A stretch of DNA of 64,000 bases, from IMG/VR virus record IMGVR_UViG_3300005253_000015, positions 1 to 64,000 of that record. One strand, given 5' to 3'. Every line of letters begins with the position of its first letter. Within the stretch, counting starts at the first letter, position 1. Below are positions 32,646 through 41,632 of the stretch, piece after piece. Origin of the DNA: a virus. Position numbers and translations under genes: made by a program. The notes beneath the pieces are model-generated. The model saw only the letters and a program-made list of their open reading frames with translations. It was not told where the DNA came from and searched no databases.

Positions 32646-32940
32646 CGAACCACTCACCCATAGTCATTACATGTTTACAATGAAATATATCATTAGGAGT
32701 TTCTTGTGTCTCTCTCGTACATATAATATATTCGCCCTCTTTAATTGGTTTTACTTCTATTGCTTCATAGTCAGGGTATAATGTTGCACTTACATTATTA
32801 TTACCCTCAAAAATCACTTTCTTTATACCTCTATAACTCTTTCCGATTGAATGTAGCGTATCGAAAAAACATGTAAATCCCCCAGTATTTTCTGTCTTTA
32901 TACAATAAATCCGTGTTATTAACTCTTTTTTATATAACAT
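32632..32940 (-). CDS. Cys-motif family member (C-terminal TMGEWF)
   Basis: 102 residues, beta-rich, ends FHCKHVMTMGEWFDEGS. Four such genes lie in a row and share the Cys-x(4-8)-T-x-G/R-E/D-W end, suggesting tandem duplication followed by strong divergence. Confidence 0.6.
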   Translation of the reverse strand: MLYKKELITRIYCIKTENTGGFTCFFDTLHSIGKSYRGIKKVIFEGNNNVSATLYPDYEAIEVKPIKEGEYIICTRETQETPNDIFHCKHVMTMGEWFDEGS

Positions 32941-33101
32941 TATTTTTTTTTCTTTTTTATTATATCACATTTATCCATTGTATCTCTTAAATCATTAAAG
33001 GCTTCTATAACTTTTTCTTTTCCACTTTTCTTAAGCCATAACCAATAAAGAGCCTTCTTTTCTACTTCATCAATACAATCTTTAAAATCTTTTTCACTCA
33101 T
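32940..33101 (-). CDS. Small helical protein
   Basis: 53 residues, charged helix (FKDCIDEVEKKALYWLWLKK) and a poly-Lys end. Stop overlaps the next gene start by one base. Confidence 0.5.
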   Translation of the reverse strand: MSEKDFKDCIDEVEKKALYWLWLKKSGKEKVIEAFNDLRDTMDKCDIIKKKKK

Positions 33102-33118
33102 TCTAAACATCTCTTTTT

Positions 33119-33589
33119 TTAGTCTTTATCTAATGTAATTCTATATGCTGGAGCAAAATAATATATAAAATCCTCAATAGTACCACAAATTAGAACTTTC
33201 TTTTTACTATTATATTTATTTCCTATTATACAATGATAATCTGGGTCATTTCGTCTCTTAGTTTTAAAGCTAATATACGCATCTTTTCCACCAGTATTAA
33301 TGGCTTTCCCAAAAGTAATAGGTTCTTTCCCCACAAAAAGATTACATTTACCAGTTTTATCTAAAATATTGATATGGTCTATATTATCAATATCATATTC
33401 ATTAAATCTACCCCCACATCTCCAAGACTCGCCATTAAAAGCACAGTCCATCTTTACTTTATTAAGCATTTTTGGGTTATCAATACCCTTTTCTTCAGCA
33501 ACAAAGTTTATTAACTCCTTTAGATTACTAGGATCTCTCTCTTTCTTAATAGATTTAATTCTACCCTCTCTTGATTCTATATCTTTCAT
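33119..33589 (-). CDS. Cys-motif family member
   Basis: 156 residues. VKMDCAFNGESWRC near residue 47 matches the I-[ED]-C...W-x-C motif; later Cys (KCNLF, HCIIG, LIC) fit the family. Beta-rich. It overlaps the upstream gene by four bases. Confidence 0.55.
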   Translation of the reverse strand: MKDIESREGRIKSIKKERDPSNLKELINFVAEEKGIDNPKMLNKVKMDCAFNGESWRCGGRFNEYDIDNIDHINILDKTGKCNLFVGKEPITFGKAINTGGKDAYISFKTKRRNDPDYHCIIGNKYNSKKKVLICGTIEDFIYYFAPAYRITLDKD

Positions 33590-33849
33590 ATCCTAAACAT
33601 CTCTTTTTTTAATTTATTTATTATCTCAAGAGTAGTGTCTTTTTTACCATACCCTTTATTTTTGGCTCTAACAGCAGCTTGAAGCCCAGACATAGACCCA
33701 TCTAAATATTTATGTAGAGTATAGGCTTTAATAATATCAAAAGTAGAATATTTACTGCCATATAAAAAAATCATTTGAATTAAGGCTTTTAGGTCATGCC
33801 CACCCATATCTCGATGTTTTTGCCTATATTTCTTAGCAAATCTATCCAT
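33586..33849 (-). CDS. Hypothetical helical protein
   Basis: 87 residues, basic start (RFAKKYRQKHRDMG), then helices. No motif recognised. Confidence 0.55.
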   Translation of the reverse strand: MDRFAKKYRQKHRDMGGHDLKALIQMIFLYGSKYSTFDIIKAYTLHKYLDGSMSGLQAAVRAKNKGYGKKDTTLEIINKLKKEMFRI

Positions 33850-33854
33850 AAATG

Positions 33855-33965
33855 CGTGAAGGTCATGTATGTAGAGAGCCGAAGGGACTATTCTATACCA
33901 CTAAAACCTAAAAGCATTGAGTTCATCAAATTATGAAGCGTACGGGAGGGCATACTTTATTATCA
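33855..33965. other. GC-richer non-coding segment
   Basis: Between genes 33849 and 34081 (231 bp without a gene). This part is less AT-rich and holds a hairpin TTCAT/ATGAA (about 33922-33937) and GAGCCGAAGGG. It does not look like islands A-C and does not fold as a tRNA. Could be a leader or small RNA. Confidence 0.3.
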
Positions 33966-34080
33966 CCATTTCTATAAATAGTTATACTTTCTTTATTTAT
34001 ATTTTAGTTTTCTCTTATAAAAATATGACTGAACCTATAAAAACCAAATATAATAAAGAAGAGGGAGAATGTTTTACTCT

Positions 34081-34371
34081 CTAATCTCTTTTTTTTCCAA
34101 ATTCTACATATGCATCCCATTCAATATCAAGCTGGTTTATATCAAGAAAAAGCTTTTCTATAGATTTTGTTAGAGTAGATGTTAAATGACAATTATTATT
34201 AACAACATCAAAATAAAGGGTATTAGCCCTTATTTGTTTCTTTAGAGTATATAAATCCTCTCGTTCTCCAAGAGTAAAATCTAAGATAGAATTGCTTACA
34301 TTAGATAATTGTGTCCTTAATCCCATGATTGCTAATGTGCATAAGACCATCTTGTCCAGCTTCTTAACCAT
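34081..34371 (-). CDS. Hypothetical helical protein
   Basis: 96 residues; mostly helical, with a possible weak membrane segment at residues 8-25 (MVLCTLAIMGLRTQL). Unknown. Confidence 0.5.
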   Translation of the reverse strand: MVKKLDKMVLCTLAIMGLRTQLSNVSNSILDFTLGEREDLYTLKKQIRANTLYFDVVNNNCHLTSTLTKSIEKLFLDINQLDIEWDAYVEFGKKRD

Positions 34372-34386
34372 AGCATTATTACGCCT

Positions 34387-34755
34387 TTATTTTGCTATAT
34401 CTTCTGAGCCGTCTGTTGGAGTTGCTGAGACTTCTGTTGCTGATTCCTCTACAACTGCGACTAATTCTTCTGCTTCTACAACTACATCCTCTACCACAGC
34501 TATTACTGGAGCTGGGATTGGAAATAGTTCAGACCTACCAAAAAACAGAATAATTATCGAAGTTATAGCAATAACTAAAGCAGACCATACAAGCATGACA
34601 TATCCTTCATAAATAGGATTCCAGCCAAACGAATCTACAATCGTGGCAATTGGAAAATTACCAAAAATATAAACGAATAATGCTCCCATGATTGCTTTTA
34701 ATTTCGCAGCCTTATCTTCTCCAATTTTCGTAACTACATATGTATTTATTCCCAT
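34387..34755 (-). CDS. Two-helix membrane protein with acidic tail
   Basis: 122 residues. Membrane helices at about 20-42 (LKAIMGALFVYIFGNFPIAT) and 53-74 (YVMLVWSALVIAITSIIILFF), then an acidic Val/Glu-rich tail. Candidate envelope or membrane-anchor protein. Confidence 0.6.
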   Translation of the reverse strand: MGINTYVVTKIGEDKAAKLKAIMGALFVYIFGNFPIATIVDSFGWNPIYEGYVMLVWSALVIAITSIIILFFGRSELFPIPAPVIAVVEDVVVEAEELVAVVEESATEVSATPTDGSEDIAK

Positions 34756-34778
34756 AATATTTACCTCTTATTCTTTAT

Positions 34779-34955
34779 TTATTTTAGAACACATTTCTTA
34801 AATTTTTCATATGTGTCTGATTTTATTAAACATTGTCCATAATGCCCTAATAATGAAACATCTCCGTCTAACTGTGATAATGTTATTTCCATAGCTTCAG
34901 CTATATCTTTAAAACCCTTACTTAATTTATGTGCCTCTAATAATGATTCCACCAT
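34779..34955 (-). CDS. Hypothetical small protein
   Basis: 58 residues, helical (AHKLSKGFKDIAEAMEITLSQL), a possible HTH-like two-helix unit. Unknown. Confidence 0.5.
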   Translation of the reverse strand: MVESLLEAHKLSKGFKDIAEAMEITLSQLDGDVSLLGHYGQCLIKSDTYEKFKKCVLK

Positions 34956-34960
34956 AATTT

Positions 34961-35083
34961 TTACCTCTTTTTACTTTTTTCTTCTATTTTTTTAATTATA
35001 TAAGTTACTATGATTGCTATAGTGGGTGCTATTACTCCACTTGCCACTATTCCTAACAAAATCGTTTTATGCTCTTTATCCAT
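34961..35083 (-). CDS. 40-residue single-pass membrane protein
   Basis: One membrane helix (residues 8-30, ILLGIVASGVIAPTIAIIVT) and a basic tail. Its start overlaps the stop of the upstream gene. Confidence 0.5.
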   Translation of the reverse strand: MDKEHKTILLGIVASGVIAPTIAIIVTYIIKKIEEKSKKR

Positions 35084-35268
35084 TATTTTATTTCATTACA
35101 ATTTAAATTACTGAATAATGCTGCTGCATCTTTTAGACGTTTTGACTTTATGATATATTCTCCTACAGCCTCTTTTCTAATCCCATCTCTTATACTCTTA
35201 AAACCCTCTACGATTTCATCTCTAACTAATCTGCATATATCAATTCTTATCACTGTTGGGATTTCCAT
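35083..35268 (-). CDS. Hypothetical small protein
   Basis: 61 residues, amphipathic helices with balanced charge. One-base overlap with the membrane protein upstream. Unknown. Confidence 0.5.
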   Translation of the reverse strand: MEIPTVIRIDICRLVRDEIVEGFKSIRDGIRKEAVGEYIIKSKRLKDAAALFSNLNCNEIK

Positions 35269-35435
35269 TATTTCTTTCTCTCTTTAACCTTTTTTGCTAC
35301 GTATTTAACACCCTCAACGGCTATTGGAATAGCCACTAAAGGTAATATAAATGACACAAAACTCCAACCCTTCGGGCTATATTGTGTGATAAGATTTTTC
35401 CATTTATCAGCATAACTTTTAAAATAGTTTGGCAT
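35268..35435 (-). CDS. 55-residue single-pass membrane protein
   Basis: Membrane helix at about 23-42 (WSFVSFILPLVAIPIAVEGV), basic end (KKVKERKK). Third small membrane protein of this cluster (34387-35435). Confidence 0.5.
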   Translation of the reverse strand: MPNYFKSYADKWKNLITQYSPKGWSFVSFILPLVAIPIAVEGVKYVAKKVKERKK

Positions 35436-35522
35436 TTTTATATCAAAATACTTTTTATATAGAATAATATTCCCTTTTTTCTTTATTAAATTTGATGTTT
35501 CCTTTTTTAAATAATTATAGAC

Positions 35523-36164
35523 TTAATTAATCTTAGTATTGGGGTCACCAATAAGTTTTGTATGCTTAATATTCCACTCTGTACTTTTTGCGTACCAGTC
35601 ATAGTTACGATAACCAGACTTAGCTTTATATATATTAAGATATTTGGTAGCACGTTTAACAAATAAATTATATGCTTCCCCAAAGGTTTTACCGTCTAAT
35701 ATAGCTTTATCCTTGACGGTTGTATAATCTATCCACGATGATAAATAATTATACTCTTTTTCTGGAAATGCTGCATAGTATAATTCATCAGTTCCAATAT
35801 AGGCTTTAACACCTTTCTTAATAGCAGCAACACCAAGCTCCTTAAGTGATAGACATGCCATAGTGCTAACACCAGCCCCTTTTAATTTATGTATATTTTT
35901 AATATTAATTATTGACCTAATAGCATTGATACCAATTAATCTATTCTTTTCTCCATGACCATAATATATAATTAAATCATAACCCTTTTTTAGTGCTGTT
36001 TTCCAACTGAAAAAAGCTCGATTTGCTCCTAAACCCCATAGATAATCAATATCGAGGTCATATTTAGTTGCTGCATAGTTCATAAGCTCAGCAATTGCAA
36101 GATTTGATGTTATTGTAGGAATATCTTGAAGAGGACTGATAATAAGAATTTTAGCTTTATTCAT
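35523..36164 (-). CDS. Caspase-fold (C25/CHAT-like) cysteine protease
   Basis: 213 residues. A Rossmann-like start (AKILIISPLQDI), then DLIIYYGHGEKNRL with candidate catalytic His70, and VSTMACLSLKELGVAAIKKG with candidate Cys104, followed by AYIGTD. This His-Gly then Ala-Cys order is that of gingipain/CHAT clan CD peptidases. No signal peptide. With virion genes nearby a maturation protease is plausible; an effector role is the alternative. No regulatory domain is attached. Confidence 0.65.
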   Translation of the reverse strand: MNKAKILIISPLQDIPTITSNLAIAELMNYAATKYDLDIDYLWGLGANRAFFSWKTALKKGYDLIIYYGHGEKNRLIGINAIRSIINIKNIHKLKGAGVSTMACLSLKELGVAAIKKGVKAYIGTDELYYAAFPEKEYNYLSSWIDYTTVKDKAILDGKTFGEAYNLFVKRATKYLNIYKAKSGYRNYDWYAKSTEWNIKHTKLIGDPNTKIN

Positions 36165-36225
36165 TTTATAAAAAACCTTTTTACACTTATAATTCTAATA
36201 TTATCTTTATCATTATTAAATTATT

Positions 36226-36912
36226 ATGGAGTCATTAATCTGTACAGAATGTGATAAAACTTGTGGAAATAAAGGAGCATTATCAACTCATTTTAATTGG
36301 AATCATAATAAAGATTTCCAGAAAGTCACTAAGGAAAAACTTAAGGAAAGATACAAGCCTAAAAAGTATCATGATGAAGCTTGGTTAAAAGGTCAATATA
36401 TTGATAAGGAAAAAAGCTCTAATAAAATAGCTGAAGAATGTGGAGCACAGGCAAGTACAATTAAATATTGGTTAAAAAAATTCAATATTAGAACAAGGGA
36501 TTCAAGTGAAGCACTAAGTAAGTATAGAAAAGAGAATCCAATACCACACAACTATAATGGCGGAGTTCGACATCAAGGTGGTTATATTACACTACTAAGA
36601 CCAAACCACCCTAGAGTTAACAAAACAAAAATGCCTTATGTTCCAGAACATATATTAGTAATGGAGAAAGATTTAGGGCGATATATTAAATATTATGGAA
36701 AATGTCATAAGAATAATGAACAAGTACATCATATAAACGGAATTAAAACTGATAATAGAATAGAGAACCTTTTTCTATGTAAGAATAATAGTGTTCATTC
36801 TAAGATTGAAGGACAAATGAAGGCATTATTAGCTGAGATTTATAATTTAAAAAAACCAGTCATAGTTAATTTTAATAAAGAAAATGGCAAGTATCATTAT
36901 GAGTTATACTAA
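36226..36912 (+). CDS. HNH homing endonuclease with C2H2 finger
   Basis: 228 residues. A C2H2 finger (CTEC at 6-9, HFNWNH at 23-28), then a helix-turn-helix (SSNKIAEECGAQASTIKYWLKKF), then an HNH core: VHHINGIKTDNRIENLFL. Inserted on the plus strand in the minus-strand block, with its own AT-rich promoter, as expected for a mobile free-standing endonuclease. Paralogues at 41620 and 45961. Confidence 0.8.
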   Translation: MESLICTECDKTCGNKGALSTHFNWNHNKDFQKVTKEKLKERYKPKKYHDEAWLKGQYIDKEKSSNKIAEECGAQASTIKYWLKKFNIRTRDSSEALSKYRKENPIPHNYNGGVRHQGGYITLLRPNHPRVNKTKMPYVPEHILVMEKDLGRYIKYYGKCHKNNEQVHHINGIKTDNRIENLFLCKNNSVHSKIEGQMKALLAEIYNLKKPVIVNFNKENGKYHYELY

Positions 36913-36948
36913 GTCGGGATGTCTTGCAAAGGAGCAATTATTAATATT

Positions 36949-37293
36949 TTATTCTTTTTCATTTGGTATTTCTCCTGTCCAATAATCTTTATTCTTTTGA
37001 TATTTTATAATTATATCTACTTTATCAGTCCCAAACTCTTTACTCTTATCAGAAAGTATTTTCATATCTTCTTTATTTATTGACTTAAATAGTTTTTTTC
37101 CTAATTTCTTTGACATTTTATTCAAAATTTTATTAAATTTTTTCTTAGATAAGGGAGTATCAAGTGGCATATGCTTTTCAATATATTCATTAGCTTCATT
37201 CATTATCGCATCTTTATCTATATATTCACTAAAAACCTCTTTACGAAAAGCTCTTTCCAATCCTTTTCCTAACTGTCTGTTTACATTAGTCAT
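36949..37293 (-). CDS. Hypothetical basic helical protein
   Basis: 114 residues rich in Lys (FNKILNKMSKKLGKKLFKSI). Possibly DNA-binding or virion-internal. No family recognised. Confidence 0.55.
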   Translation of the reverse strand: MTNVNRQLGKGLERAFRKEVFSEYIDKDAIMNEANEYIEKHMPLDTPLSKKKFNKILNKMSKKLGKKLFKSINKEDMKILSDKSKEFGTDKVDIIIKYQKNKDYWTGEIPNEKE

Positions 37294-37320
37294 AAGCTTT
37301 ATGTAATTTTATATTTTTTA

Positions 37321-37977
37321 TTATTTTATATCATCCAATCGTTTTATAACTTCATTTAGTTTTTCTTCACTTGCTCCTTTTTTCAGTAGGTTTTTCCATA
37401 AATCCCAGACATCACGCTTCTGTTCAGCAGGGGTAGGTTGTAGTTTTTTAGTAATTGGCTCTGGTTCTTGTGGTTCTATTTGTATATCTGTATCTTTTAA
37501 AATACGTATATGTGATGATGAAAGAAATTCATTTTTCCATTTTATATAACCTATACTGTCCTTCCCTCTCCATATAGCTTCGTTACCAGTCTCTTCCTCA
37601 TATAACTCTTCTAATGTTATTCTTGACCTTTTTCCAATGTTCCAATGACTTGGTGTTTCAGAATATGTTTTACAACTTGTATGGGGTAATGGTGTAAATA
37701 TTTTACCCGATTGGTTAATTCTACAGAATCCATATGTCGTTAATGCAGTATTAACAGAGTGTATTGATTTATTATATATAGAGGGGTTCATTACTTTTAC
37801 ATGATATGTCTTTGCATAAAGATTATTATTCCTATCAGGAAATTCGGTATATATACTACATTCATATATATAATCCTCTTCAGGAAATTTAGAGTCAGAA
37901 TTAGGATGAATTCTAAATGTATTTGTACATTCTATATTCTTTACATTCTTTATCCAATTAAAGTCTTCATCCATCAT
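37321..37977 (-). CDS. Cys-motif family member (218 residues)
   Basis: VKNIECTNTFRIH...YIYECSIY near residue 12-40 matches the family's I-[ED]-C...x-C motif. Central beta domain with more Cys (FCRI, TSCKT), then a Pro-rich linker and a C-terminal coiled helix. Longest but one of the family. Confidence 0.55.
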   Translation of the reverse strand: MMDEDFNWIKNVKNIECTNTFRIHPNSDSKFPEEDYIYECSIYTEFPDRNNNLYAKTYHVKVMNPSIYNKSIHSVNTALTTYGFCRINQSGKIFTPLPHTSCKTYSETPSHWNIGKRSRITLEELYEEETGNEAIWRGKDSIGYIKWKNEFLSSSHIRILKDTDIQIEPQEPEPITKKLQPTPAEQKRDVWDLWKNLLKKGASEEKLNEVIKRLDDIK

Positions 37978-38002
37978 TACATCAAGAACTATTTATATTA
38001 TT

Positions 38003-38497
38003 TTATGTGTAGGGACTCTGTATTTCGTGTAGTCGTCTCCATTCTTCTGGTGTATGTCTTTCGGGGGTTGGTCTGTCACATGTTAATGAGTCCAAATCAT
38101 CATCAAAAAGGCACATAAGACCTTTACCCTTCAATATTATTCTATCTTTTTTTATATTAGTTTGTTTTATACCTTTCCCTATGATTAAATCCTTAATAAA
38201 ATATTTTTCTGTTTTTGGTCTAAATTCTGCACCAGAATATTCGCCACTCATAAGAAGCTGTGGTTCATATTCTCTCTGTTTACCCCTACAACTCCGTGAT
38301 GCATGTGTAAACATATTTTTAATAATATTGGGTTGACCTCTAGTCCCACCAATCATTCTACCCCTTAGAAAGTCACCAATACATCTAGCGAACCAACCAA
38401 CATAAGCCCCAGAGGTTATATCACAACTATATGAGCCATCATTTTCTATTTTACAATCAATCTTTCTTACATCATCAGCTATTTCATCTTTAGCCAT
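38003..38497 (-). CDS. Cys-motif family member (164 residues)
   Basis: VRKIDCKIENDGSYSC near residue 12-27 is the family motif. Gly/Arg-rich middle (GDFLRGRMIGGTRGQ), then LMCLFDDDLDSLTC, and HTPEEWRRL at the end, comparable to the TMGEW ends. Unknown function. Confidence 0.55.
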   Translation of the reverse strand: MAKDEIADDVRKIDCKIENDGSYSCDITSGAYVGWFARCIGDFLRGRMIGGTRGQPNIIKNMFTHASRSCRGKQREYEPQLLMSGEYSGAEFRPKTEKYFIKDLIIGKGIKQTNIKKDRIILKGKGLMCLFDDDLDSLTCDRPTPERHTPEEWRRLHEIQSPYT

Positions 38498-38515
38498 TTT
38501 TTTACCTTTTTTTGT

Positions 38516-38764
38516 TTAATCAAATGCTTTATGCAATTTTATATTAATAATTGAATTTCTGGATATATACGTTTTTTCTGTAAAAGGTCTAAAATCCTTA
38601 TGCCTAATTTTTATATTATATTTACCATCCACAATACCTTCAAACTCAGCAACCCCGTTAGTATCAGTATCGTCAACCCAGCTATTAGACATACTCTCTA
38701 TTCTGACCAACACAAATGGTATAGGAGCTCTACTGACCTTTTCTGTCAAAATTACTTTTAGCAT
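38516..38764 (-). CDS. Carboxypeptidase-regulatory-like beta-sandwich
   Basis: 82 residues. APIPFVLVRIES, DTDTNGVAEFEGIVDGKYNI and IRHKDFRPF follow the CarboxypepD_reg / transthyretin-like pattern, common in virion and surface proteins. First gene of the minus-strand block ending at 36949. 270 bp upstream to 39033 show no gene and hold the divergent promoters. Confidence 0.65.
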   Translation of the reverse strand: MLKVILTEKVSRAPIPFVLVRIESMSNSWVDDTDTNGVAEFEGIVDGKYNIKIRHKDFRPFTEKTYISRNSIINIKLHKAFD

Positions 38765-39033
38765 ACTTATACTTCTACTTCCACTTTATTAAAGTTTATG
38801 ATGGTTCTTTATGAAACTATGTGTTTCCTATTAAGTCGGCATTATTATGATGTCAGTGTTAAGTATTAACTTAATATCGAAATAACGTGTTTTTGAGGTA
38901 GTATTTATATCGGCATTTATATGATTCATACTACTATTCTGTAATAACTATCAAAAATATCTCAAACAACTTTATTAACTACAATTAACATTTATCATAC
39001 AATACTATATTAAAAATAATTGGCACGTAATAA

Positions 39034-39348
39034 ATGACTGAAAGAGTATCTGGGTACAAAAAGTATACTTGGGCTACAAGTCTCAATGTCCAAGAAAATG
39101 CGTACTTAGAACGTGTTATTGAACGTTTCTTCACTGAAGAAATTATTGAGGGTAAGAGTCGATATTCCTTAGTAAAATTCCTTACTGACCTTTGTTCTAA
39201 GGTTCTCTATGATGACTCTCTGATATTGTTTATCAATAGAACGTTATTATCAAAGAGTTATATACACAAAAAGGGAGATATGATAGAAGGAATCAATAAA
39301 ATGCTCGTTTACGCAATGAATTATATGCCAGAGGATAGTGAATGGTAA
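39034..39348 (+). CDS. Hypothetical helical protein
   Basis: 104 residues, helical. First gene of the plus-strand operon to 41416; TATTAAAAATAATT upstream. Four-base overlap with the Asn-rich gene. Unknown. Confidence 0.6.
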   Translation: MTERVSGYKKYTWATSLNVQENAYLERVIERFFTEEIIEGKSRYSLVKFLTDLCSKVLYDDSLILFINRTLLSKSYIHKKGDMIEGINKMLVYAMNYMPEDSEW

Positions 39349-40643
39349 TGCCTATAGATTTTAAAGAGCTAAAGAAAAAACATAAAACAATACCTAAAGC
39401 AAAGAGACCACCAGAAAAAAAACCACCGCTTATTAAAACAGAACCAGAAGTGGATTCTGATGTTGATAATAGTGGGCAGAATTTGTTTCAAAAAAAACTT
39501 TTAATAAAACAGCTTTTTGATGAAAATCAAGACTTACCATTAGAAGAAATGTTAGTTCATTATATAACTCAAGGTGATGAAAAAAAAATGGGAAAAACAG
39601 TAAGTCCGTTAAAGGGCATCCGTGAAGGATTAGAAGATATGCTAAACATCCAACAATTAAAAGATTTATTAGGTGGGTTTAGAAATATGAAAAGTAGTAA
39701 TAATAAGAAAGCTGAAGATAATGAAGACGATGATTCGGGAAATAATATGATGTCTATGCTTCCATTGATACAACAAATGCAAGATAAAGGTGGAAACGGA
39801 AATGATGGTGGAATGTTTAGTGGAATCGACCCTACGATGTTAATGATGTTAATGAATTCGGGGAAAAAAAACAATAATAATTTAGGACAGTTATTCTTTA
39901 TGATGTCAATGGCTAAGATGCAAAATAACAATAATAACAACAATAATAACAATAATAACAAAGGAAATACCCAACAAAATAATAGTAATGTAAATAGTGA
40001 TGTTATAACTTCGCTCTATAAAGAATTACAAAATGTTATGAATCAACAAAATCAAAAACCACCTATAGACCCTATGACAATGCTAATGATGAACTCTATT
40101 AATAAATCTAATCAAGCACCACCACCTACTAATCAGAATTTCGAGGTTTTGTTAGATAAATTCAATACTATGATGAATAATAACCAATCTCAGCAAATGG
40201 CAATGATTATGCAGCAATCCAATGATAGATTTGAGAGGGGTATGGAGATGATTGCGGGTGCTCTTAATAGAGAAAGACCAGAGGAGAAGTTAATGGCAAA
40301 TTTTAATTTATTTAGAGAACTTGCTGGTGATAAACGTCAGAAAAGCGTTCAAGAAATGGAGTTTGATTTAAGGAAGCAGGAATTAACCCAAAAGGAGCAA
40401 GGTCGATTAGATTTATTAAACAGAGAAGAAAGAATTCAAGTACGAGAAGATACGAAATCGAGTCGTCTTATGGATACGGCAACGACAGTTCTGGATAAAA
40501 TATTCACTAATGGAGTTGGTAGTTTAGTTAAGGATGTTATGAGTGCCAAATCTGAAAGTGGTGGTAGTCCACGTAGAGGTAGAAAAGGCAAACACCAAGA
40601 ACCCGTAGAAGATTTTGACCCTAGTTATTTAGATGATTTATAA
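39348..40643 (+). CDS. Asn/Met-rich protein with poly-Asn run
   Basis: 431 residues from the ATG at 39348 (MPIDFKELKKKHK); another ATG lies two codons upstream. Pro/Lys-rich start, then Met-rich GIDPTMLMMLMN and PPIDPMTMLMMNS, a run of 12 Asn near 195, and a C-terminal coiled coil (about 325-380) with basic tail. Low-complexity plus coiled-coil suggests a scaffold or internal virion protein; that is inference. The IDPxM motif is shared with 18876-19172. Confidence 0.65.
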   Translation: MPIDFKELKKKHKTIPKAKRPPEKKPPLIKTEPEVDSDVDNSGQNLFQKKLLIKQLFDENQDLPLEEMLVHYITQGDEKKMGKTVSPLKGIREGLEDMLNIQQLKDLLGGFRNMKSSNNKKAEDNEDDDSGNNMMSMLPLIQQMQDKGGNGNDGGMFSGIDPTMLMMLMNSGKKNNNNLGQLFFMMSMAKMQNNNNNNNNNNNNKGNTQQNNSNVNSDVITSLYKELQNVMNQQNQKPPIDPMTMLMMNSINKSNQAPPPTNQNFEVLLDKFNTMMNNNQSQQMAMIMQQSNDRFERGMEMIAGALNRERPEEKLMANFNLFRELAGDKRQKSVQEMEFDLRKQELTQKEQGRLDLLNREERIQVREDTKSSRLMDTATTVLDKIFTNGVGSLVKDVMSAKSESGGSPRRGRKGKHQEPVEDFDPSYLDDL

Positions 40644-40654
40644 GAGGCATAAAA

Positions 40655-41416
40655 ATGATTTCTACTAAAGAAAAGGGAGAGAGATTTAGAGGCTGGGTAT
40701 TGGGTATCATAAATGGTATTGATACTAAGATGTTAAAGCGTATGATAATAAAAAATGAGATACCTATATTATGGGAATATGAATTACCCAAATATTTAGG
40801 CTTTATGAAAATCTTAATTACTGAATATAAAGACCAAATAATAGAGCAATTAAAGTTTAGTGTTGTAATGGACTACGCTAAAGAATATCGCCCAGATTTA
40901 GCTAGGATTATAATACATCCCCAAGGTAAAAAGTGGATGGAACGCTTTCTTAGAATGATACGATTTCTCATTGAGAATTCACATTTAGAGAACTTTGAGA
41001 TTGCTGCTAAGTATAATGAAAGAATGCATGAAATTAAGGCACAACGGGCTAAACAAAAAGAAAATGTCCAACTTGAATTAGTAAGACAAGAGCAAGAACG
41101 TTTATATTATGAAAACGCACAAAAGGAGCAAGAGCATATAAATAAGGAAAATGAAAGAATGACACGACTAAGAATTAGAGAAGAGTTAAAAGAAGAGTTT
41201 AGACTTAAGAGAGAGGAAAAACGTAATGAAAGACGTAGACCAATAGAGTTTGCCGAAGAGAATAAACCTATATCAGAACCAGAAAGCGTAGAACTTGAGG
41301 AAGAGACTGTACCTTTAATAGAAGCAGAAGAAGTAGCCCTTGAAGAGGAAACTGTTTCAGACCCACTTGATGTTGATACTACTGTTGACCTTAAAAATAA
41401 GTATGATTTTCTATAA
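40655..41416 (+). CDS. Coiled-coil protein (253 residues)
   Basis: Globular N-terminus (1-115), then a long Glu/Arg/Gln-rich coiled coil (about 120-200), then an acidic tail with repeats of EEETV (LEEETVPLIEAEEVALEEETV). Next to the Asn-rich protein; both look like assembly or scaffold proteins. Confidence 0.6.
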   Translation: MISTKEKGERFRGWVLGIINGIDTKMLKRMIIKNEIPILWEYELPKYLGFMKILITEYKDQIIEQLKFSVVMDYAKEYRPDLARIIIHPQGKKWMERFLRMIRFLIENSHLENFEIAAKYNERMHEIKAQRAKQKENVQLELVRQEQERLYYENAQKEQEHINKENERMTRLRIREELKEEFRLKREEKRNERRRPIEFAEENKPISEPESVELEEETVPLIEAEEVALEEETVSDPLDVDTTVDLKNKYDFL

Positions 41417-41491
41417 ACAAACTTAAATATTTTTTATACTAATTTTATAATTTTTCACAATCCTTAAATGTATTACTACATATTAATATGT

Positions 41492-41632
41492 ATGGCTAAA
41501 TATAAACAAGTGACTTTAACTCTTAATGGTAAAATAGTTAAAGGTTTACAAGATAGGGGTTTTAATATCAGTAAATTAGTCCGTATATATTTAAAGAAGA
41601 GACTTGAGGATGAAGAAAAATTACAGAAGTAA
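41492..41632 (+). CDS. 46-residue ribbon-helix-helix-like protein
   Basis: KQVTLTLNGKIVKGLQDRG then NISKLVRIYLKKRLEDEE: one strand and two helices, as in CopG-type repressors. Overlaps the HNH gene by 13 bases. Likely a small regulator of this homing unit. Confidence 0.6.
   Translation: MAKYKQVTLTLNGKIVKGLQDRGFNISKLVRIYLKKRLEDEEKLQK

Noticed and set aside
39569-39961. Leu-rich minus-strand frame
   Set aside because: Antisense of the poly-Asn gene: AAT/AAC repeats read as Leu/Ile.
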